From SZUA-36 sp963774415 (GTDB taxonomy: Bacteria > Pseudomonadota > Gammaproteobacteria > Xanthomonadales > SZUA-36), in contig CAVZEU010000005.1 in NCBI GenBank assembly GCA_963774415.1, positions 62,001 through 126,000 of the forward strand: DNA of 64,000 bases, read 5' to 3'. The notes beneath the pieces were generated by a model. The model was given only the letters and a program-made list of their open reading frames with translations. It searched no databases and had not been told where the DNA came from. Of this stretch, positions 25,816 to 33,646 are shown piece after piece. A program made the translations under genes and the position numbers. Position 1 is the first letter of the stretch; each line of letters starts with the position of its first letter.

Positions 25816-26544
25816 TCAGGCCTCGAAGACCTCCCGCATGACACCGCCGAGGTCGCGGATGGCCTGGCTGCAGTCACCGCAGTAGGCGGAGCCGTGCATG
25901 GCGGCCAGCGTCGTCGGTTCGAGCCTGGCCAGCCGCTCCAGCGTGGGCACGGTATGTGCCGTGTACGGCAGGTAATCAGCGAACGGGCCCTGCTGATAGG
26001 TCTCGAGCGTGGCGCGAAACCGTCCGACCACGTCCTTGTCGGTCAGCGGCTCGACGTCGTCCAGTTGGTGCAACAGGTCGGAGCACAACAGCGTACCCGA
26101 GCTTTCATCGAACATCAGGCCGGCGTCCCAGGCGTGCGGAACCTGCGGCGTCTGCAGGAAGCGGAAGCGGTGCGTGCCGGTAACCAGCACTTCTTCGTCG
26201 GCCAGCGCCCGTGCTGGCCTGACGCCGATCACGTCGTCGACATTGACGAACTTGGCAATTTCGCTGCAAACGGCCGTTGCCCGCGGTGCGCAAGTCAACC
26301 ATTCACCCAGTGAGCCGCATTCGTCCGCCTCGAAGTGCGAAAAACCGATAAAACGCAGCGACGCCGGATCGATCAACCTGGCGACCGCCGCGTGGACGTT
26401 GCTGAACAGGCCGCGCATGCCGGTATGGTACAGCAACGGCTTTTCATCCCTGACCAGGAACTGGTTGAACTGCAACCTGAGCTCCGGGATAAAAGTCGAT
26501 AGCCGAAAGACCTCGCTTGCGATTTCCGTGGTGATGGTTTCCAT
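25816..26544 (-). CDS. MBL-fold metalloprotein of the flavodiiron/ODP type
   Basis: A 242-residue cytoplasmic protein with the metallo-beta-lactamase fold. The metal-binding loop reads SHFEADECGS, which is the H-x-E-x-D arrangement of flavodiiron and oxygen-binding diiron (ODP) proteins rather than the usual H-x-H-x-D-H. Further ligands are His in TPQVPHAWDAG, Asp in LLCSDLLHQ and His in LAAMHGSAYCGD. There is no flavodoxin domain, so it matches the stand-alone ODP-like group. Members bind oxygen or act as oxygen sensors, but a hydrolase role cannot be excluded. It is convergent with the OsmC gene and upstream of the terminator of the next minus-strand operon. No partner is clear. Confidence 0.7.
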   Translation of the reverse strand: METITTEIASEVFRLSTFIPELRLQFNQFLVRDEKPLLYHTGMRGLFSNVHAAVARLIDPASLRFIGFSHFEADECGSLGEWLTCAPRATAVCSEIAKFVNVDDVIGVRPARALADEEVLVTGTHRFRFLQTPQVPHAWDAGLMFDESSGTLLCSDLLHQLDDVEPLTDKDVVGRFRATLETYQQGPFADYLPYTAHTVPTLERLARLEPTTLAAMHGSAYCGDCSQAIRDLGGVMREVFEA

Positions 26545-26588
26545 GGCTGCAACATTCTATGCCATGGCGCATGGTTTTTACATGCTAC

Positions 26589-26619
26589 AAAAAAAGGGCG
26601 CCTGACCAGCAGGCGCCCC
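26589..26619 (-). terminator. Intrinsic terminator of envelope cluster 2
   Basis: GGGCGCCTG (26596-26604) pairs perfectly with CAGGCGCCC (26610-26618) around a 5-base loop. In the minus-strand direction the stem is followed by a run of T, giving a strong rho-independent terminator 26 bases after the DUF1329 stop. Confidence 0.85.
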
Positions 26620-26644
26620 GTCTGAGTCCCTCAATGCCCGCCGG

Positions 26645-27964
26645 TCAGCGGCCCGCCTTGCGCAGGTTCTGCACCGTAAACAGCTTGGGCTGGTTGACGT
26701 CGTCCGTAATCTGGCTCTTGAACTGCAGCGTCGTGCAGTGATTGGCCTGGATGTCGATCACCACGGCGAAGTCATCCAGCGCAACGCCCTTGCCCTTGTT
26801 CACCGGCAAGTGGCCCTTGTCCGAGTACGCCTTGCCGATCGGGAACCACTTCCACATGTCACCCTTGCGGTCGTAAGTCACCAGCGAGGCCATGGTCATG
26901 GTCTGCGAATCGAGGTTGATGACGCGCTTGCCGATCGGGTGGTTCGGATCCTTGGGTGTACCGATCAGCGTGTAGGTCTTGCGCAGCTGGTAAGTCACCT
27001 TCGGGAAGCAACTGCCCTGGCCCTCGACGTCGACGAAATGGTAGCCGTCCGGATCGTCCTTGGGTTCATCGGAGAGGTCCATGTCGTCGTGATAGTAGAA
27101 AGGCAGCAGCAGGTTACGCGTTCCGCCGTATTTCCAGTTGTAGTCTGTGACGCGGCCGTTGTAACCCTCGAAGTCCTCGATCATCAGGTCGCTGCCGAGG
27201 AAGGCGTCGGTGATCTGCCCGGCCGCAAGACGGCGCACACGCCGCTGGAAGCCGACATAGAGCCAGGCGTCGTCGCGCTTGGTGTCGTCCTGGTAGCGGT
27301 GGATAAGAATCTGGGTGTTGGCCAGATCGAACGGCTCTTTGACGATACCGTAGATACCCCGGTAAATCTCGCCCGGGTTGTCCGCATAGGCCGGCTTGGG
27401 GTCGAAGGTCACGCGGTGGACATAGTTCAGAAAATGCCATTCGAACTTCAACCGGCGTTCGATCTTGCCCGTCTTGACGTTCCTGAATGTCCACCAGAAC
27501 GGGTAGATCGTCTCGCTGTCGCCCGAGTTGAAGCCGTACTGGTAGTCCCAGACCAGCTTCTGCCCGGCCAGCGGGTCGTCCTTGCTCGGTTCCTGCGGGA
27601 AGGCGCGTCCGGCAACGAAGTTCTTGAGCGTACCGTCCGGGTTGATTGCGACGTCGGCCGCGTGGTCACGGGTCGCCTGCACGTAATCGGGCGTCAGCGG
27701 CATGTCCGTGGTCGGCGCGGTCCTGATCGTTACCCAGCCATCCTTGACGAACTTGTACAGGGCCTCGTCGAGAATCGCCTTGTATTTCTCGACGTTGTTC
27801 TGGTCGATGACGTCACCGGGCGTATAGCCCTCCGCGGTCGGCGTCCAGTCCTTGTAGGGATAGAACGAATTATTGATGTCCGCCTCCGTAAAGGGCTCAG
27901 CGGCCGCGGTCTGAGCAAGCCCGATCAGGCCGGTGATCAATAGTATTAATTTGCCGTGTTTCAT
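26645..27964 (-). CDS. DUF1329 family exported protein of cluster 2
   Basis: A 439-residue protein. The ATG at 27964 has AGGAGG seven bases upstream. The signal peptide (KLILLITGLIGLAQTAAA) ends before EPFTEAD. The DUF1329 pattern is clear: a central YVGFQRRVRRLAAGQITDAF and a C-terminal part with LRKTYTLIGTPKDPNHPIGKR (a landmark near residue 340) and LVTYDRKGDMWKWFP. It is the last gene of cluster 2, 14 bases after the DUF1302 stop, and is followed by a strong terminator. It is clearly diverged from the cluster 1 copy at 5487-6863, so the two clusters probably handle different ligands or arose well apart in time. Location should be periplasmic or outer-membrane-associated; the exact role is unknown. 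Confidence 0.85.
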   Translation of the reverse strand: MKHGKLILLITGLIGLAQTAAAEPFTEADINNSFYPYKDWTPTAEGYTPGDVIDQNNVEKYKAILDEALYKFVKDGWVTIRTAPTTDMPLTPDYVQATRDHAADVAINPDGTLKNFVAGRAFPQEPSKDDPLAGQKLVWDYQYGFNSGDSETIYPFWWTFRNVKTGKIERRLKFEWHFLNYVHRVTFDPKPAYADNPGEIYRGIYGIVKEPFDLANTQILIHRYQDDTKRDDAWLYVGFQRRVRRLAAGQITDAFLGSDLMIEDFEGYNGRVTDYNWKYGGTRNLLLPFYYHDDMDLSDEPKDDPDGYHFVDVEGQGSCFPKVTYQLRKTYTLIGTPKDPNHPIGKRVINLDSQTMTMASLVTYDRKGDMWKWFPIGKAYSDKGHLPVNKGKGVALDDFAVVIDIQANHCTTLQFKSQITDDVNQPKLFTVQNLRKAGR

Positions 27965-27978
27965 GTTGGCCTCCTTGT

Positions 27979-30000
27979 TTAGAACCGATACCGCAGTGTC
28001 AGTTGATATTCGTCTTCGTTGATTGCCATGCCGATCGGACCGGCACGGAACCGCCCGAGTGGCTCGTATCCGCTCAGGCCCAGGCTGCTGTAGGGGCTGA
28101 AGCACGCCGGCGAGCCGGCAGCGGCGAGCGGTGGTGCACAGGTATAAGGTGGAAAGATATTGGCGCCGCGATCATCGTCGAACGCCCTGGCGCCGGTGCC
28201 GAACTTGAAATTCAGCGCTGCCGTCAGACGCCAGTTGTTGTTGATCTTCCAGTCCACCGACGGCGAAACCGCGCCTGCGTGGGCGCCAAAATCATACGCT
28301 GACAGGATCTGCGGCGTAATCGTGTCGCTGCGGTAATTGCCCTGGAACAGGAAGGTCGCGATGTAGTTGTTCTTCCAGTCCACCATGCCGACCTTGGACA
28401 GGGTCGGCATACCCTGCGCGTTCACGGTCTGCAGTTCGTGATCCATCAGGTGCTGTCCGAAAACCTGCAGCGAAAGCAGGAACGCGCGGTCCTTGTTCAA
28501 AAACGGAATGAACGTCGGCCGGTCGATACCGATGACCCAACGGATGACGTCCGACTTCGAGTACAGCCTTTGCCGGAGCGTATTCGGAAATTCTTCGCCG
28601 GAAGTGTGAGAGACCTCGACGCGGATCGCGGATTTCATCGGTTCGACGTAGAAGTCCGCGGAAGCACCGACCATCGTCAGGCGCGGGAAAGCGATGTCAA
28701 AGGCGATGTTGTAGGGATAGAACTGAGACTCCACGGGGGGCGTGAACGGGTTGTCCGCGGGGATACCACCCCTGAGCGAAGGCATTTGCGAAGTGTAGCG
28801 CAGGTAGTTCAGTGAGAAACCGACACCATGCAGCACGCCTTCGACACGGAAACCGACGTCCTTGCCATGATTCGTATCCGGCAGGTCTGCCTGGCGGATA
28901 CCGATCGAATGCGCCGGAAAATCGACCGCCAGGCCGGTATCCGGGAAATTCCAGACCGTACAGCCATTGTCCCAGCAGTTATTCATGGCGCGGAAGAAAT
29001 TACCGGCACCGAGAATGGCGTAGGGAACTCCGCCCTGGCCGAGGATATTGGGACGGAATTTTTCAAATTTCCAGATGAACTGGAAGTTCAGGTCTTCGAA
29101 CGGCCCGGTCGCCCCGGAGCGGAACTCGGTATTGAGGATACCCATCGGGATACGGATGTCTTCCAGCTCGTCATAGATGTTTTGACGGGAAAAGTTGACC
29201 GGGTTGATGACGTCCAGCACCCGGAACAGGTCGGTCCGGCCCCAAACCACCTGTTGCCGGCCAATCCGGAATCCGAGTTCACGGCCGCTGTCGAACGGGA
29301 CCGTCGCAGTCAGGTAGAGCTCGCGTATGAAATCCAGCCGGTCGTTGAAATCTGGGTAACGCAGGTTGTTAAGGCTGTCGTCCATGTAACCGTCGATGCA
29401 ACCGCGCGGATCGATGTTGCACGGCCGTTTCGGATAGGCCATGACGATGCCGCCTTTCTGGAAATGATGGACGTCTTCCCCGAGCAGGCCCATCCCTTCG
29501 TTGGGGTTGTCGGTGCCGATATAACCACCCGGCACACCCGGCAGCGGTATGGCCCCGGTTGCGGTCGGGGGCGGGAAGACACCGGCATAAGAAGGATTGG
29601 TCGACGGCGGAAACGGCGGTGTGTTCGGGTTACCGGTTGCCAGTATCCCGAAGAATGCCGGGTTGCCGGGGGCCGCGTAACTGACCGAGCGGCCGGCGTT
29701 CTTGCCGAATTCGTCGTCGTTAAGGTCATAGACGGCGTCATAGGTGCCACGGAACGTGGCGTGGACCGACAAGTCCGTGAACATGCCCGTGGACTGGAAC
29801 GCCCGGTCCAATTCCAACTGGACCGTCGAGCGTGACTTTGTCAGCCCGACCCCGTGATCGCGGACAAAGGTTGCATTTTCGATGAAGCCACGGACCTCTG
29901 TATCTTCTGCCTGCGCCTGCGCGATGAACAGTAAGGGAGCGACAAAACAGATGAGGACAAACCGCCCTGCAGTGTATAGAACTGTGCTCTTGTAATTCAC
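27979..30000 (-). CDS. DUF1302 family outer-membrane beta-barrel of cluster 2
   Basis: A 673-residue protein starting at a GTG (30000) with GGAGGAA upstream, two bases after the RND stop. The signal peptide ends near FIAQAQAEDTEV. The family core appears as FRIGRQQVVWGRTDLFRVLD and the barrel ends with the aromatic QLTLRYRF. It is about 50 residues longer than the cluster 1 copy, mainly through a Pro- and Gly-rich insertion near residues 100-160 (PPFPPSTNPSYAG, PPPTATGAIPLPG) that probably forms an extracellular or lumenal loop. The family is typical of bacteria using hydrophobic substrates. By analogy it should be the outer-membrane component of the transport set. The substrate is unknown. 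Confidence 0.87.
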   Translation of the reverse strand: MNYKSTVLYTAGRFVLICFVAPLLFIAQAQAEDTEVRGFIENATFVRDHGVGLTKSRSTVQLELDRAFQSTGMFTDLSVHATFRGTYDAVYDLNDDEFGKNAGRSVSYAAPGNPAFFGILATGNPNTPPFPPSTNPSYAGVFPPPTATGAIPLPGVPGGYIGTDNPNEGMGLLGEDVHHFQKGGIVMAYPKRPCNIDPRGCIDGYMDDSLNNLRYPDFNDRLDFIRELYLTATVPFDSGRELGFRIGRQQVVWGRTDLFRVLDVINPVNFSRQNIYDELEDIRIPMGILNTEFRSGATGPFEDLNFQFIWKFEKFRPNILGQGGVPYAILGAGNFFRAMNNCWDNGCTVWNFPDTGLAVDFPAHSIGIRQADLPDTNHGKDVGFRVEGVLHGVGFSLNYLRYTSQMPSLRGGIPADNPFTPPVESQFYPYNIAFDIAFPRLTMVGASADFYVEPMKSAIRVEVSHTSGEEFPNTLRQRLYSKSDVIRWVIGIDRPTFIPFLNKDRAFLLSLQVFGQHLMDHELQTVNAQGMPTLSKVGMVDWKNNYIATFLFQGNYRSDTITPQILSAYDFGAHAGAVSPSVDWKINNNWRLTAALNFKFGTGARAFDDDRGANIFPPYTCAPPLAAAGSPACFSPYSSLGLSGYEPLGRFRAGPIGMAINEDEYQLTLRYRF

Positions 30001-30002
30001 TT

Positions 30003-32363
30003 CTATTCCTCCTGTTGGTCTTGTCTTGTAATAAACGCGGGTTCGAATTTTCTGACCCAGGCCGGCACCAGGAACATCGAAGCCAGCGCGTTGAGGGCCA
30101 GCATGACGATCAATAGTAAAGCCGCGTCAGCCTGGAATTTCAGATCGGAAACAAACACCCACATCATTACGCCGCCAATCAGCGTGGCAGCGGTAAAGCC
30201 GATGGCACGGCCGGTCGTTGCCAATGCCGTCTTGATGGCCTCATTGAACGCCAAATCGCTGCGGGCTTTACATTCCGTGCGTATGCGGTCCATCAGATAG
30301 ATCGAGTAGTCGATACCCACGCCGATCCCCACCGCGATAATCGGCACCGTGTTGACGTTGATCCCGATCCCGGTGAGACCCATGTAGGCGTACGTCAGAA
30401 CGGTCGCGAAAGACATCGCGACCAACATGATCAGCCCCGCGTGGAATGACGAATAAAACGCGGCAACTGAAAGAAAAATAAGCAGAAATACCGCAGGTAT
30501 GATAATCAGGTTGGTATGAAATGCGGCCTCGTTGATCGCGGCGTTGACGCCAATCGTGCCGCCCGCCAGTTTCAGTTCGAATCCCTCGACCGTGGCGCCG
30601 ACCGTGTCTCTCCAGTGCTTCACCATTTCGATCGCGCGGCGTATGGTCCCGCCCTGGTGGTCCTTGTAATAGAACACCATGTTGGCGTTTTGCTCGTCGG
30701 TGTCGAGGAATTCGAGCAATGCTCCCTGCACCGGGCTGGACATCATGTACAAAAACATAAGACCGCCTACCAGACTCGGATCGTCCGGCACACTGAACCA
30801 TCTGGGGTCATTATAGTGCGTGATGCGGTTGACCGCCCGGATCAGGTCCGGCAGCCCCTTGGTGCCGCCGAGCATCGGGTCCAGCAGCATGTAGGCCTGC
30901 AGGTCGGCCAATGCCTTGATCACCTCGGGCCGCTTGAGACCGCCTTTCTTGGCCGTGTGAGCGATCACGTATAGCTCTTCGGAGCCCGGGAACGATTCAT
31001 TGATGACCTTGGAGGACACGTTGTAGTCATGGTCCTCGTACAGCAACGGTGAGCCCGGTTCGGTCTCGCCGATCGTCACCCTGGAACTGGCGACGAGCGC
31101 CAACACGAACAGCACCGAGCAGACGGCAAGAACGACCGTGGGCGCGCGCGGGCGGGTGACTTTGTCGGCAACGAACTTGAACATCCTGTCGATGGAACCG
31201 GTATGCCGCGGCTTGTCGGCCGGTGTAGGCAGCAACTGCAGGATACTCGGAACCGTGATAATGACGGTGAAAATGACCGACAGCGCCCAGAAGCACGCGT
31301 AAACGGCGAGCTTGTCATTGATCGGCACCGACCCGACCGAGATCAGCAAGAGGCCGATCGCGTCGGAAATGACGCCCAGGGAGCCGGGCCTGAACAAATT
31401 CGAAAACGCAAGGTGAGCGGCAAATTTTCCATCGTGGCCGGCGGCGATTTCCTGGTAGTAGCGCTCGACCATCTGGATACCATGAGACATGGCCCGCGCG
31501 GATATCAGGAACGGCACCACCAACATCAGCGGATCCAGGTTGTAACCGAGGTACGACAGCGTACCCAGACCCCAGATCGAGGTCAGCAGGATGCCGATGA
31601 CCGGCAGCACGATCCCGTAAAGGCGCCGGAAATGGATGATCAGCAGCCCCAGCATGATGACAACGGTCAGCAGGAAAATCGTGATGATCTGGTTGGCGTA
31701 ACTGGTGACCCATCCGACCAGCATAGGCTGGCCCGTTGCGTAAATCTTGGTATCCGGCGTTGTCTCTTTCTTGCGCAGGGCCTGCACCTGGTCAAATACT
31801 TTCTGGTAGTCGAGCGCGCCTTCGTTCAATGTGCCCCTTACCAGCGCAGATTTCAGGTCGGGTGAAACCAGCAGGCCGAAGACACGCGGGTCCGCCAGCA
31901 CATCGTTCTTGATCTGTTCGAGTTCGGTGTCGGTGTACCCGCCCTTCAGGGGATCGTAGAAGGGAGAGGACTTCACGGTGCCTTCACCGCTCAACCAGAC
32001 CTTGCGCACGTTACGGTGCGTCAGGCTCGTGACGAGGTTGTGGTTGATGCCGCCGAGTGCATCGACCGCCATCGTAATGCGGTGAATCCGGTCCAGCGTC
32101 TCGTTGGTGAAGATCGTGCCCTTGTCGACCTTGACCGCGATCATGATATTGTTGGCGCCGCCGAAGGTGTCCCTGATCTCATTGTGCAGCTTGATATAGG
32201 GGTGGTCCTGGGGCAACAGGTCGGCAAAGTCCGAGACCATGCGCACCATCGGCACACGGACCGCAAATACCGCCGTTATCAACGCGATGATGAGCAAGGT
32301 ACTCCTGGGATGTCTCCAGACAAGTTCCACGAAGCGGTTCAGGATGCGGCTGAAGCTAATCAT
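30003..32363 (-). CDS. RND/MMPL-family transporter of envelope cluster 2
   Basis: A 786-residue inner-membrane protein of the RND superfamily. The first helix is near residues 19-37 (STLLIIALITAVFAV), a periplasmic domain starts with FADLLPQDHPYIKLHNE, then come a helix block with FLLTVVIMLGLLIIHF and LVVPFLISARAMSHG, a second periplasmic domain, and a last helix block with GVGIGVDYSIYLMDR. The conserved MSHG-type and GVDY-type motifs are shared with the cluster 1 copy at 1968-4445. It probably works with proton-driven transport of a hydrophobic compound. The ATG overlaps the stop of the YCF48 gene by 8 bases, exactly as in cluster 1. The next gene starts 2 bases after its stop. Confidence 0.88.
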   Translation of the reverse strand: MISFSRILNRFVELVWRHPRSTLLIIALITAVFAVRVPMVRMVSDFADLLPQDHPYIKLHNEIRDTFGGANNIMIAVKVDKGTIFTNETLDRIHRITMAVDALGGINHNLVTSLTHRNVRKVWLSGEGTVKSSPFYDPLKGGYTDTELEQIKNDVLADPRVFGLLVSPDLKSALVRGTLNEGALDYQKVFDQVQALRKKETTPDTKIYATGQPMLVGWVTSYANQIITIFLLTVVIMLGLLIIHFRRLYGIVLPVIGILLTSIWGLGTLSYLGYNLDPLMLVVPFLISARAMSHGIQMVERYYQEIAAGHDGKFAAHLAFSNLFRPGSLGVISDAIGLLLISVGSVPINDKLAVYACFWALSVIFTVIITVPSILQLLPTPADKPRHTGSIDRMFKFVADKVTRPRAPTVVLAVCSVLFVLALVASSRVTIGETEPGSPLLYEDHDYNVSSKVINESFPGSEELYVIAHTAKKGGLKRPEVIKALADLQAYMLLDPMLGGTKGLPDLIRAVNRITHYNDPRWFSVPDDPSLVGGLMFLYMMSSPVQGALLEFLDTDEQNANMVFYYKDHQGGTIRRAIEMVKHWRDTVGATVEGFELKLAGGTIGVNAAINEAAFHTNLIIIPAVFLLIFLSVAAFYSSFHAGLIMLVAMSFATVLTYAYMGLTGIGINVNTVPIIAVGIGVGIDYSIYLMDRIRTECKARSDLAFNEAIKTALATTGRAIGFTAATLIGGVMMWVFVSDLKFQADAALLLIVMLALNALASMFLVPAWVRKFEPAFITRQDQQEE

Positions 32364-33402
32364 TGTTCGTCTCCGCGTTCTTCTCCGCGCTTGGCAGCGG
32401 TTTCGAGTCCGGGATCGTTACCGGCAACAGCGACCCGCCGCCGCCGGCGGCGATAAAATGGCTGCGGTCCAGCCCGATAACCCCGCGCAGATAGGTCCGC
32501 GACATCACCGTCTGGCCCAACGGCCCCCAGGTACCGTCTTCGAGCCGCGAAACCAGGATAATGGTGTTGTCACCGACGGCGACGAGCGTGTCGCCGAAAC
32601 CGGTGATCCCGTAGAGCGGCGTGGTGATGCCGCTCGGCACCTCGTTCCACGTCTGCGCCGCGTCGGTGGTTTTCCAGATCGTACCGCTGAGGCCCACCAC
32701 CCAACCGGTGGAGGCGTCCTTGAAATAGGCGCTTTGCGGGTAAAAGCTGTTCGGCAGTTCGGTGGCTCGCTGCCAGCTTACGCCCCCATCCTCGGAAACC
32801 AGCACGGTGCCGAATTCACCGGTCGCGAAAGCGTGCTGCTCATCGAGAAATTGAATCGTTGTCAGGTACAGGTCGTCATCCAGCGACCAGCTGTCCCAGC
32901 TCGCTCCCTTGTCCAGGGAATGCAGGATCGTGCTGAAGCCGCCGACCACCCACAATACACCGTCCGGGTTGCAGGTCAGCGCCTGCGGTTCGGTACCCTC
33001 GGGCAAGGGCTGGCGGCTCCACTTGCCACCTTCCTGCAAAGACCAGATGCCGTCGGTCTTGTCGATCGCGTAGAAGGCGCCATCCGCACAGGCGGTCACG
33101 TCGACCAGGTACGGCCGGCCAGCGAGCGTCGTGCTGCGCCACTGTTTGCCGCCGTCCGCGGATTGCACGACCGAGCCCATACCGCCGACGACCACGACCT
33201 GGTCCTTGAAGCGCGCGATCGCCTGGAACAGGTCCGAACGATGCGTGGGCTTGGCCTTTTCCGCGGCCACGCCCGACAGATCGAGCGGCGCCTCGCAGCC
33301 GGTAAGCAGGAAAACGAAAGCAATCAGAGCGGCTGCCGATGATCCGGCACGAAAAAATGCTGGGGCCCGACGGGCCCGCGGTGCTCTGGTCAAACTACCC
33401 AT
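32356..33402 (-). CDS. YCF48-type beta-propeller lipoprotein of cluster 2
   Basis: A 348-residue protein with a basic leader, a hydrophobic segment and the lipobox LLTGC (Cys at about residue 36), so it should be a lipoprotein. It carries YCF48/BNR-type repeats: QSADGGKQWRS, HSLDKGASWDSW, VSEDGGVSWQRA and KTTDAAQTWNE. The cluster 1 homologue lacks the lipobox and uses a normal signal peptide, so the two propellers differ in how they are attached. YCF48-like proteins serve as assembly factors in other systems; here a partner role for the coupled RND transporter is inferred. It is the first gene of cluster 2, with a promoter at 33473-33500 and an inverted repeat in the leader. Confidence 0.82.
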   Translation of the reverse strand: MGSLTRAPRARRAPAFFRAGSSAAALIAFVFLLTGCEAPLDLSGVAAEKAKPTHRSDLFQAIARFKDQVVVVGGMGSVVQSADGGKQWRSTTLAGRPYLVDVTACADGAFYAIDKTDGIWSLQEGGKWSRQPLPEGTEPQALTCNPDGVLWVVGGFSTILHSLDKGASWDSWSLDDDLYLTTIQFLDEQHAFATGEFGTVLVSEDGGVSWQRATELPNSFYPQSAYFKDASTGWVVGLSGTIWKTTDAAQTWNEVPSGITTPLYGITGFGDTLVAVGDNTIILVSRLEDGTWGPLGQTVMSRTYLRGVIGLDRSHFIAAGGGGSLLPVTIPDSKPLPSAEKNAETNND

Positions 33403-33416
33403 GTGACCGTCCCCAT

Positions 33417-33434
33417 GCGTATCTCAGGATACGC
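33417..33434. promoter_or_regulatory. Inverted repeat GCGTATC-N4-GATACGC in the cluster 2 leader
   Basis: A perfect 7-bp inverted repeat with a 4-base spacer lies 15 bases before the first gene of cluster 2. It could be a repressor operator downstream of the promoter or an RNA hairpin next to the ribosome site. Confidence 0.4.
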
Positions 33435-33472
33435 GCTATCTGCTTTAGCAACAAAGCTTAAGCGAAATTCAG

Positions 33473-33500
33473 ATTATAGTTTAAGCTTAAATTATAACAA
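33473..33500 (-). promoter_or_regulatory. Sigma-70-like promoter of envelope cluster 2
   Basis: On the minus strand TTGTTA (33500-33495) and TATAAT (33478-33473) are 16 bases apart in a markedly AT-rich stretch, giving a predicted start near 33466. A second TATAAT occurs at 33496-33491, and a 12-bp palindrome TTTAAGCTTAAA (33480-33491) lies in the spacer and could bind a regulator. Confidence 0.55.
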
Positions 33501-33646
33501 ATAGTAATTTAATTGACATTGAATAGCGGCATTTGATTGTGAGAGCGTAATGCTTGATTGCCAGAGCGGAAAATCCTGCAACGACCCCTTTGCGGGGGCA
33601 ACTCCGGACCTGCCGGCAGCGGCGAGCCGCCGCCCCGACTGGCCCC

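Noticed and set aside
26738..29835. Long plus-strand open frames opposite the cluster 2 DUF1329 and DUF1302 genes
   Set aside because: Same reason: antisense shadows in high-GC coding sequence, without protein-like features.
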